Shown one piece after another: positions 17,314-26,193 of a DNA stretch of 64,000 nt. The position numbers and the translations under genes were made by a program. Position 1 is the stretch's first letter, and every line of letters starts with the position of its first letter. This stretch comes from CAVQMC01 sp963713505 (lineage in GTDB: Bacteria; Bacteroidota; Ignavibacteria; Ignavibacteriales; Ignavibacteriaceae), in contig CAVQMC010000017.1 of NCBI GenBank assembly GCA_963713505.1, positions 1-64,000 on the forward strand, given 5' to 3'. The notes under the pieces were generated by a model. It saw only the letters and a program-made list of their open reading frames with translations, was not told the DNA's origin and did no database searches.

Positions 17314-19038
17314 ATGGATGTTGTCATGCCGAAAATGGGCGAAAGCGTCAGCGAAGGCACCATAATCAAATGGCATAAGAAAAAAGGAGATTCCGTTAAG
17401 AGAGACGAAATTATTTTTGAAATAAGTACGGACAAAGTAGATACGGAAATTCCATCTCCGGCTGATGGAGTTTTATCTGAAATAATGGCCGAAGAAGGTG
17501 ATACAGTTGATGTAGGAACTGTAGTTGCTAAAATAAGCGAAAATGGTGAAAGTTCTCAGACTGAAACAAAAGAAGAAGTGAAGGAGGAACCAAAGGAAGA
17601 ACCAAAAGCTGATGAAGAAAATCAACATGAACAGAAACAGGAAGAGGCTGAAGAAGAAACTATAGAACTTGAAACAAGAGAATCTGATGACGGAGATTTG
17701 GTTGAAATTGCTATGCCCAAAATGGGCGAATCCGTTATGGAAGGAACAATTATAAAGTGGTATAAGAAAGTCGGCGACAAAGTTAAAAAAGATGAAGTTT
17801 TATTTGAGATAAGCACAGATAAAGTTGATACGGAAGTTCCGTCTCCCGAAGAAGGAACATTAGCAGAAATTTTAGTAGGTGAACAGGAAACAGTTGAAGT
17901 AGGAACAGTTGTTGCAAAATTATCTATGAGCGGACAAATTTCACAAAAACCAAAAGCTGAAAAACAAACTCCTCAAAAAGAAGAGAAAAAATCTGAACCG
18001 GCACCGGCTAAAGAAGAACCTGCTTCAATGCATGATAATTTCAGAGGAGCGGAAGTTTCAAATTCTGATAATGGCGAATCAGGAATGGCGGGATTTTATT
18101 CTCCGCTTGTTCTAAGTATTGCTAATAAAGAAAAAGTAAGCCTTGATGAATTAAAAAGTATTAAAGGAAGCGGGCTTAACGGCAGAGTTACAAAAAACGA
18201 TATTTTAAATTATATTGATCAAAGAGGTAAAGGTAAGGTTGAACAGAAAAAAGCTCCGGCTAAAGAAGAAATCAAAGGGGCGCCAGCACCTTCTTTTGCT
18301 CCGTCTGCATTAAAACCATCTTATTCTTCAGAAGATATTGAAAAAATACCAATGGATAATATCCGACAGAAAATTATGGAACATATGATTGCAAGCAAAG
18401 AAACTTCGGTTCATGTTGCTGCAATGCTCGAAGTTGATATGACAAAAATCCATAATTTTATTCAATCTAAAAGAGATGAATATCAGCAGAAGGAAGGTGT
18501 TAAATTAACTTATATGCCTTTTATTGCTAATGCTTGTGTAAAAGGATTAAAAGAATTTCCTTTAATAAATTCAATGATTGAAGAAAATACAATAATTAAA
18601 AAGAAATTTATTAATCTTGGAATTGCAGTTGCACTTGAACCAACAGGATTAATTGTCCCTAATATTAAAGCTGCTGATGAAAGAAACATTATCGGTCTTG
18701 CAAAAGCAATAAATGATTTAGCTTATCGTGCTAGAAATAAAAAACTTTCACCCGATGATATTTCCGACGGGACTTTTACAATAACTAATTACGGTGTTTT
18801 TGGAACAATATTCGGAACTCCGATAATAAATCAGCCGGAAGTAGCAATATTGGGAGTTGGAACCGTAACTAAAAAGCCTGTTGTTGTCGAAGTAGACGGT
18901 TCAGATACAATTGCTATTAAACCGATTATGGCTTTAACATTATCTCATGACCACAGATTAGTAGATGGAATGTTAGGCGGAAGATTCTTAAAATATATAA
19001 AAGATACTTTGGAAAGTTTTGATCCAAATTCATTATAA
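17314..19038 (+). CDS. Dihydrolipoamide acyltransferase (E2) with two lipoyl domains
   Basis: Core of the 2-oxoacid dehydrogenase complex. The 574-aa protein contains two tandem lipoyl domains, each with the lipoylated lysine in EISTDKVDTE (about residues 42 and 169), separated by an acidic Glu/Lys-rich linker. A peripheral-subunit-binding domain follows (YSPLVLSIANKEKVSLDEL, about 265-300), then a flexible Lys/Pro/Ala linker and the acyltransferase domain with active site LSHDHRLVDGM near the C-terminus. Preceded by a good Shine-Dalgarno (AGGAG). It belongs to the E1-E2-lipA operon. Acetyl versus branched-acyl specificity is not evident. Confidence 0.93.
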   Translation: MDVVMPKMGESVSEGTIIKWHKKKGDSVKRDEIIFEISTDKVDTEIPSPADGVLSEIMAEEGDTVDVGTVVAKISENGESSQTETKEEVKEEPKEEPKADEENQHEQKQEEAEEETIELETRESDDGDLVEIAMPKMGESVMEGTIIKWYKKVGDKVKKDEVLFEISTDKVDTEVPSPEEGTLAEILVGEQETVEVGTVVAKLSMSGQISQKPKAEKQTPQKEEKKSEPAPAKEEPASMHDNFRGAEVSNSDNGESGMAGFYSPLVLSIANKEKVSLDELKSIKGSGLNGRVTKNDILNYIDQRGKGKVEQKKAPAKEEIKGAPAPSFAPSALKPSYSSEDIEKIPMDNIRQKIMEHMIASKETSVHVAAMLEVDMTKIHNFIQSKRDEYQQKEGVKLTYMPFIANACVKGLKEFPLINSMIEENTIIKKKFINLGIAVALEPTGLIVPNIKAADERNIIGLAKAINDLAYRARNKKLSPDDISDGTFTITNYGVFGTIFGTPIINQPEVAILGVGTVTKKPVVVEVDGSDTIAIKPIMALTLSHDHRLVDGMLGGRFLKYIKDTLESFDPNSL

Positions 19039-19065
19039 AGAAAATTAAAAGCGAAAAAATAAATT

Positions 19066-19980
19066 ATGCAGTCAACTTTAAATTCATATCAGAGAAAATA
19101 TAAAGAAGAACAGGAAAAAATTAAAATTCCTTTAGGTAAAAGACCGGATTGGCTAAAAGTTAAATTACCTACCGGCGATAATTATAAAGATGTTAAGAAT
19201 TTAATGAGAGGACAGCATCTTCATACAGTTTGTGAAGAAGCTAAATGCCCGAATATTGCCGAATGCTGGAATTCCCGAACTGCAACTTTTATGATTCTCG
19301 GTGATACTTGTACCAGAAGCTGCGGATTTTGTAATATTAAAGTCGGGATTCCAAATCATTTAGATCTAGATGAACCGAAAAGAGTTGCAGATTCCGTTAA
19401 AGAATTAAATTTAAGACACGTTGTTATTACTTCTGTAAACAGAGATGAATTAAAAGACGGCGGAGCATCAATTTTTAGTGAAACTGTTAGATTAATTAAT
19501 GAATCAATGCCCGAAACAACAATTGAAATATTAATCCCGGATTTTAGAGGCGATAAAGAAGCTTTTTATACAATTATGAAAAATCCTCCGGAAATATTAA
19601 ACCATAATGTTGAAACGGTACCAAGACTTTATTCTGTTGTAAGACCTCAGGCAAAATATCAACGAAGTTTAGATTTAATAAAATGGTTTAAATCGCAGGG
19701 TTTAAAAACAAAAAGCGGAATTATGGTTGGAATAGGGGAAACTTATGAAGAAGTAATTGAAACTATGCATGATTTGGTAAATCATAGTTGTGATATTTTA
19801 ACTATTGGTCAATATCTTCAACCAACCAAAAGACATCTACCGGTTGACAGATATGTTACTTTAGATGAATTCAATAAATATAAAGAAGAAGGTTTGAAGA
19901 TGGGATTTAAAATTGTTGAATCTTCACCTTTAGTTAGAAGTTCTTATCATGCAGATAAACATGCTAGAGCATTGTTTTAA
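19066..19980 (+). CDS. lipA: Lipoyl synthase (LipA)
   Basis: Radical-SAM enzyme that inserts two sulfur atoms into octanoyl groups on E2 lipoyl domains. Of 304 aa, the auxiliary cluster motif is CEEAKCPNIAEC and the radical-SAM motif is CTRSCGFCNI, followed by VITSVNRDELKDGGA and NHNVETVPRLY; the C-terminal RSSYHADKH contains the conserved RSSY serine ligand. It starts 27 bases after the E2 stop and is the last gene of the dehydrogenase/lipoylation cluster. The start ATG at 19066 gives an N-terminus of normal length. Confidence 0.95.
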   Translation: MQSTLNSYQRKYKEEQEKIKIPLGKRPDWLKVKLPTGDNYKDVKNLMRGQHLHTVCEEAKCPNIAECWNSRTATFMILGDTCTRSCGFCNIKVGIPNHLDLDEPKRVADSVKELNLRHVVITSVNRDELKDGGASIFSETVRLINESMPETTIEILIPDFRGDKEAFYTIMKNPPEILNHNVETVPRLYSVVRPQAKYQRSLDLIKWFKSQGLKTKSGIMVGIGETYEEVIETMHDLVNHSCDILTIGQYLQPTKRHLPVDRYVTLDEFNKYKEEGLKMGFKIVESSPLVRSSYHADKHARALF

Positions 19981-20293
19981 TTTAATTTTTTTTAGAAATA
20001 ATTTTACTATTTATACTAACATTCATATCTAATTTAAAGAGGAAATTAAAGACTATCCATAAATTGATACAATAATATTTCGCTGCATCATGTCAAAAAA
20101 AATTACTTGATTTTTATAAAGCCTCATAAAATTTAAAAAAAAGGGGATATCGATTAAATAATTAATAAAAAGTTAATACATTTATATTTTATAATTAATT
20201 GTTAAATGTTATCTTTGTTAAGCTAAATAATATTTTCTATAAATCAGGGAAAAAGTTAAAGATTATAACTTTACCGCTTAAGTTTTTCAATTC
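19981..20293. other. AT-rich intergenic region before the surface operon
   Basis: No ORF or RNA gene was recognised. The region ends the lipA transcript (no clear hairpin) and contains a promoter-like box at 20210-20217. Confidence 0.6.
20210..20217 (+). promoter_or_regulatory. Candidate -7 promoter box TATCTTTG of the surface operon
   Basis: Exact match to the Bacteroidota TAnnTTTG element, 77 bases before the first gene of the operon. A -33 TTG at the usual 17-23 base spacing was not found, so the match is partial. Confidence 0.45.
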
Positions 20294-22423
20294 ATGAAAT
20301 TCAAAATACTGTTTTTACTTTTCGTAATTTCTGCCTACATTTTTGCGCAGAACTCAGGCAATGGAACCAACAAATTTAATAAATCATTGGATGATGATAA
20401 TTCCAAGTATACAGATGTTGGAAACATAGGGCTAACTATCACAAATTTCGGAACCTACGGACATGGATTTTCACTTTGGCCTGAACAACCTAGCTGTGAA
20501 TATCCATTAGGCAGTGGAATTGAACATATTTTCGACGGCGGTTTGTGGGTTGGCGGATTCATTTCAAATGATTCTATTGGAGGACCCGGAAGTCAAAAAG
20601 TCGGTCCATTTGTAACTACAGGTGCAGTTGATGCTGCATCTGTTTCTGCCCGCGGCGGCGGATTTGAATTTACGAACAGCGCCGGCAGCATGATGGAAGA
20701 AAGATCTACACTTCTAGACTCGCGATATTTTAACCCCAAAGCTGTTTCGCATCAGGATTTTGTTGCGGATTATGTCGATACAAACAGAACTCTTTTAAAT
20801 GGTGAGATTATTGAAAATCATAATCCTTTAGGTTTAGCTGTTCATCAGGAAAGTTATGCCTGGAATTTCCCTTTTGCTAATTTTTTCGTGATTATAAATT
20901 ATACCGTTAAAAATGTATCTAATAAATATCTGGATAGTCTTTATTTAGGATTATGGACTGATGCCGTTGTTAGAAATACAAAAATTACTCCTCCAAGAGG
21001 TGCTTCATTTTTTAATAAAGGTGGAGATGGATACAGTGATTCGATGCAGATTGCATATGAATTTGATGCTACAGGTGATGTCGGTTTTACTGATAGTTAT
21101 GTAGGAATTCAACAATTAGGTTCTACTCCTAATCTTGATAGTTTATTTTATGAAAATAATAATCAGGATACAATACCCGCGGTAAATTTTGTAAGCTGGC
21201 AGTTCAATAATACAACAGACCCTAATTTCTTTGCTCCGCAAGATGACATTGAACGTTACAGAAAAATGCAGGGATATTTTGGCGGTAATAATAGATTTGA
21301 AAAAGGAGTAAATCCATCTACTTTAAAGCAGCCTTCCAATAGATCCGTTTTAATTACAAAAGGTCCATTTAAATATCTTGCTCCCGGAGATTCTTTAAAT
21401 ATTGTATTTGCAATTGTATGTGCCAAAAAATATGGAAATGATCCTGCAGCGCTTGATACTAAAGAACAAAAAATTAATTTGTATTCAAATGCAAGCTGGG
21501 CATTAAGAGCATATTATGGTGAAGATAGAAATCATAATGGCATTTTAGATCCGGGTGAAGATCTTGACGGTAATGGAAAAATAACGAGATATATATTACC
21601 TGCTCCTCCAATTTTTCCTGTTACAAAGGTTGTTCCTGAAAACCAAAAAGTTGCTATTTATTGGAACAACAGATCAGAAGCTTCTGTGGATCCTATTTCA
21701 GGTAAAAAAGATTTTGAAGGATATAGAATTTATAGAACAGAAGCAGGATTCGATTTAACACAAAATCAGGACATTTTGAAATCATTAGTATTAATGGCAG
21801 AGTTTGACAGTACAGGTGATAATATCGGATACAACACCGGATTTTCTGCTGTTAAATTACCTAGTCCGGTAACATTTCCTAATGATACAAATAAATATTA
21901 TTATAAATTTGAAGTCGATAATTTACTGAACGGCTGGCAGTATTTATTTTCTGTTACAGCCTTTGATAAAGGTGATCCTGAAAATAATCTTGAAAGTCTG
22001 GAATCCAGTTCATTAGCAAGTTTAGCAAGAGTTCTTCCCGGAACATTACCAACAAGCAAACCCGATGTACAGATTGGAGTTTATCCAAATCCGTATTATG
22101 GAAATGCATACTGGGACGGCAGTTCGGAAAGACTTAGAAAAATTTATTTTTATAATTTGCCTGCACATTGCGAAATAACAATTTATACTTTAGCAGGCGA
22201 TGTTGTTAAAAGATTAGAGCATGATCAGCAAAGCAACGGTTCTGATTTAAGATGGTTCCAGAATTATGCTTCCGACGGTAAACAAGTTATGTCCGGAGGT
22301 GAACATGCCTGGGATTTAATTACTGATCATGATCAAGCAATTGCAACTGGTTTATATCTTTTCTCTGTTAAAGATTTAGACACAGGTGATATTAAAACAG
22401 GAAAGTTTTTAATTGTTAAATAA
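20294..22423 (+). CDS. Large secreted protein with Fn3-like region and T9SS-type C-terminal domain
   Basis: Unknown function. The 709-aa protein has a Sec signal peptide (KFKILFLLFVISAYIFAQ). A long N-terminal beta-rich region carries GGLWVGGF and LGLWTDAVVRN. Residues around 415-435 read DRNHNGILDPGEDLDGNG, two DxNxNG/DxDGNG loops like those of calcium-binding dockerin/EF-hand repeats. An Fn3-like domain (KDFEGYRIYRT, YLFSVTAFDKG) follows, and the C-terminus starts IGVYPNPYYGNAYWDG and ends GLYLFSVKDLDTGDIKTGKF, resembling a type IX secretion sorting domain. It is the first gene of a seven-gene surface operon, 12 bases before the next. I infer an exported, possibly surface-attached structural or binding protein. 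Confidence 0.75.
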   Translation: MKFKILFLLFVISAYIFAQNSGNGTNKFNKSLDDDNSKYTDVGNIGLTITNFGTYGHGFSLWPEQPSCEYPLGSGIEHIFDGGLWVGGFISNDSIGGPGSQKVGPFVTTGAVDAASVSARGGGFEFTNSAGSMMEERSTLLDSRYFNPKAVSHQDFVADYVDTNRTLLNGEIIENHNPLGLAVHQESYAWNFPFANFFVIINYTVKNVSNKYLDSLYLGLWTDAVVRNTKITPPRGASFFNKGGDGYSDSMQIAYEFDATGDVGFTDSYVGIQQLGSTPNLDSLFYENNNQDTIPAVNFVSWQFNNTTDPNFFAPQDDIERYRKMQGYFGGNNRFEKGVNPSTLKQPSNRSVLITKGPFKYLAPGDSLNIVFAIVCAKKYGNDPAALDTKEQKINLYSNASWALRAYYGEDRNHNGILDPGEDLDGNGKITRYILPAPPIFPVTKVVPENQKVAIYWNNRSEASVDPISGKKDFEGYRIYRTEAGFDLTQNQDILKSLVLMAEFDSTGDNIGYNTGFSAVKLPSPVTFPNDTNKYYYKFEVDNLLNGWQYLFSVTAFDKGDPENNLESLESSSLASLARVLPGTLPTSKPDVQIGVYPNPYYGNAYWDGSSERLRKIYFYNLPAHCEITIYTLAGDVVKRLEHDQQSNGSDLRWFQNYASDGKQVMSGGEHAWDLITDHDQAIATGLYLFSVKDLDTGDIKTGKFLIVK

Positions 22424-22435
22424 TAGGAGAACAAA

Positions 22436-24581
22436 ATGAAAAAGTTGCTGCTAATTCTTTTTGCATTAGTTTGCAGTGTTAGTCTTTTTGCTCAAAATTA
22501 TCCTCAAGTTTCAATAAAGGATATCCAATATATTAATCCGGATTCGTTAAATACGTATTTCGATTTTCCGCTCTCACCTCTAACTGGTGATACAGTAACT
22601 GTTACGGGCGTTGTTATGGAGTCTCCATATATGAATCCTTCCTCACCTGGAGATAGTACTATAATGTATGTTGGAACAGGTAATGCTGGCTTTTTTATGC
22701 AGGATACTTCCACTGCCCATAGTAATTCTGATTGGAAGGGTATATTCGTTATAAATGAAAATGAAGTATCTGGTGATGATTTTAGCACTTTAGATTCAGG
22801 ACTAGTGGTAAATGTTACGGGAGTTGTGACTGAATTTATTAACGGTACTTCTCAAAAGACAACTGAATTAAGTGTAATAAATTTTACTGCACAAAATGTT
22901 GTCGGACAAATGACAAGGCCTAAACCTAAAGTTATTACAATTGATTCTTTGAAAATTAGTGATGATCAATCCAAACCAATTTCAGTAAAATGGGAAGGAA
23001 CATATGTCGAAATTGATTCTGTTGTTACTTCTGATCGTACCTCAACAGGAGCTTTTAAAGTAAGCGGACCAAACGGAGTAAAATTAAATATATATAATAG
23101 ATCAAGTTATTTTTATAATTATATACAAGCACCGTTGGACGGATCTATAGTTAATGTTCGTGGTTATATAGAAATGAGAAACGATGGAACTCCAGGAGGT
23201 GTTTCAATTTTACCAGCATATCCTGAAGATGTTCAAATATTAATTTTCCCTCCTAGTATAACTAACGTTTTACGTGATCCTGCGGTTGTTAATTATGGCC
23301 AGAGTGTTGATGTTACAGCTGATATTTCCGATTTAGATGGTACAGTTGATTCTGTAAAACTTATTTGGCAAAAAAATGGCAGTGCTTTTCAGACTGTGCA
23401 AATGACTCAAAATACAACAACAAGTTGGATTGGAACCATTCCGGCTCAAAGTGATTCTTCTTTTATAGATTATTTTATTTGGGCTAAAGATAATGACGGA
23501 AATGTTTCGACAAATCCTGGAGATACTTCAAGAAGCAGGTATTCTTACTTTGTATTGGATCATGATCTAACCATACAACATGTACAATACAGTCCATTCG
23601 GAAGCGGTTACAGTAGTTATAATGGATATGATGTAACAGTTACCGGAGTTGTAACAGCAGATACTACTGATATTGAAGGTAATGAAACCGGAACATCTTC
23701 ATCTCCTCAAGTTTATATACAAAACGGTCAAGGCCCATGGAGCGGTATACATATAAATGGAACGGAGGTTTTAGATTTAAGGAGAGGAGATAAGGTAAAA
23801 GTTACAGGAACAGTGGGAGAAGATAACGGTGTTACTGTTAGTAGGGGGAATTAATACTTCGAATGATTTAACTGTTTTATCGACAGGAGTTTCCTTACCT
23901 AGTGCAGAACCAATTTCAACAAGCGAAATTGATTTATCATCAGGCGGAACTGTCCAAGCTGAACAGTGGGAAGGTGTACTGGTAAAATATCAAAATATTA
24001 CAGTAACCGATGAAAATGCAGACGGTAACCCAGGTCCATATGTTTCTGGAGGAAATGCAAATTACGGAGATATCCTTGTCGCAGATTCAAGTGGAGTTAA
24101 TACTAGAATTGATTTACAAGATGGAACACATGATTATAATAACTGGTGGTTTGCGGGGCAAGATACTCTTCCAACATACGTCAGTACAGGTTCCTCTTTT
24201 GAATCAATAAGAGGAATTATGTGGTATTCATTCGGAAACTACAAATTAATCCCGAGGAAAAATGATGATTTTGTAGGATTTGTAACAGATGTAAAACCTG
24301 AAGTATCTACTAAGCCGGTCACATATTCATTGAATCAGAATTATCCTAATCCTTTCAATCCTACAACAATAATTTCTTATTCAATTCCAAAAGCCGGATT
24401 TGTTACATTAAAGATTTACAACATACTTGGTCAGGAAGTAACAACATTAGTAAATCAAACACAGTCTGCAGGCAGTTATAAATTTAATTTTAATGCCAGC
24501 AGTTTATCTTCCGGAATTTATTTTTACAGATTGACTTCCGGAAATTATACTCAAATTAAAAAGATGATTTTACTTAAGTAA
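22436..24581 (+). CDS. Secreted OB-fold protein with T9SS sorting domain (one frameshift)
   Basis: Unknown function. It opens with a signal peptide (LLLILFALVCSVSLFAQ). The mature protein has repeated OB-fold-like domains of the type seen in extracellular nucleases: DTVTVTGVVMESPY with GLVVNVTGVVTEF, and again YDVTVTGVVTADTTD with GDKVKVTGTVGEDNG. An Ig-like module (DVTADISDLDGTVDSVKL) lies between them. The C-terminus is a textbook T9SS type A sorting domain (NQNYPNPFNPTTIISYSIP to LSSGIYFYRLTSG). The frame breaks at about 23848, where skipping one base joins GVTVSRG to INTSNDLTVLS. Corrected length is 715 aa. A DNase-fold secreted enzyme is encoded by the last gene of the same operon. Confidence 0.8.
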
Positions 24582-24600
24582 AAAAAATAACTATAAATTC

Positions 24601-24620
24601 AGTCCGGCTTTTGCCGGACT
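24601..24620 (+). terminator. Hairpin between surface operon genes 2 and 3
   Basis: AGTCCGGC-TTTT-GCCGGACT is a perfect 8-bp GC-rich stem, followed only by GATATTTC, not a clean T-run. It may attenuate transcription or protect the 3' end of the upstream message; the distance to the next ATG is 21 bases. Confidence 0.55.
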
Positions 24621-24641
24621 GATATTTCAAATTAAAGAATA

Positions 24642-26193
24642 ATGGTAAAAATTTTCAAAATACTGATTTTAACTACATTTATATTGACAATGTATTCTTG
24701 CCACGATAAAGTAGTTGATAACCCTGTTGGAAATCAGCCTCCAAATACCGGGCTCTTTTTATATCCTGACAGCACAATTAGTCAGCAGCCCAGTCAGATA
24801 AAGGTGAGCTGGTGGGGCGATGATCCGGACGGAACTATAATCGGTTATTACTTTAAATGGGAAGGTATCGACTCTACATGGCATTTTACAAGTAGTAACG
24901 ACAGCACATTTGCTTTGCCGATCGGATCAAAAGATACAACATATAATTTTCTTATTTCTGCCGTTGATAACAGCGGGAACGGAAAGTATGATAACAATAT
25001 AACTCAAAATGGTATTAATTACGGTCCGGAACCTTTTGTAGATGCCAATAATAACGGTGTATATGACAAAGGTGAAACTTATTTTGATATCGGGTTAATA
25101 GATCCTAGTCCTGCTTCATTGAATTTTCCTATCAAAAATACTACTCCTGTAATTCAGTGGAGTACATTAACAGTTCTTCCAGATACTTCATTCCCGGTAA
25201 TGACTTTTGCCTGGAATGCCTCTGACTTAGACGGTAACGAAACCATTACTCATATCAATTTAGCTCTTAATGATACAACTAATTTTATTTCACTTGATGG
25301 ATTAACAAGATTAATTACTCTACGAATAATTGATATAAATGCTACTAACCCCGAAATGGAAATTCTGCTGGACGGATCTGATCAAAATATTTTCCCTCAG
25401 CATTTGCAAGGTTTGAAATTAGAAGATAATAATAAAATATATATACAGGCCACAGATTTATCAGGTGCAAAATCTGATTTTATTTCTTTACCTGATACAA
25501 ATAAAACATGGTTTGTTAAAAAGCCGAAAGGAAAACTTTTAATTGTTGATAATTACCCATCAACAAATCATCAATTAACGGATTTTTATAATCAACAGTT
25601 TAATACCATAGATGGTGGTACTTTAACAGGAAAATTTGATGTTTATGATTTCCAGAAATTTCACGTTACCTTTTGAAAATGTAACTTTCCCTGAAACAAT
25701 GAAGCTATTTAAATACATTTTCTGGTATTCAAATTCTCAACCAAGGCTGGACCTAATTGGATTGTTTTCAAATGATTTTATTGACGAGGGTGGAAAGATA
25801 ATGTATTCAATGACTTTTTCTGATTCTTCTTCAAGTTTTGCTTTTGATCTTGCTTCTTTAAAAAACTTTTTACCAATAGATTCAATTGGTTATAAAAAAG
25901 TCTCATTTTTATTCGGAGGGGCTACTATTAATCCAGTAGCACCTAATCAAGATTACCCTGCATTAGTTACAAATTCAACTATTGGTTCAGTAAGGATTTT
26001 TTATCCCAGTATAACTGCCCAAAAAGTTTATCAACTTTCAAGCACCTCGTTAACTGGTCCAATAGGATTAATTAGTAATGACAGAAATCTATTTTTTATT
26101 GGAGTTCCGTTAGATCAAGCTAACGGCGGAAACATGAATGTAAATCAACTGCTTGATAAAGTTTTTATAGATGAATTTGGACTTACACCATGA
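24642..26193 (+). CDS. Surface-operon lipoprotein (one frameshift)
   Basis: Unknown function. The signal sequence ends in the lipobox TMYSC, so the protein should be a lipoprotein. The N-terminal part is an Ig/Fn3-like domain (IKVSWWGDDPDGTIIGYYFKW). An Asp/Asn-rich stretch (DANNNGVYDKGETY) resembles a calcium loop, and more beta-rich sequence follows. The frame is broken near 25664. Skipping one base joins VYDFQKF to TLPFENVTFPETMK and gives 516 aa. The start of the TonB receptor gene overlaps its stop by four bases (ATGA), which implies translational coupling. Confidence 0.75.
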
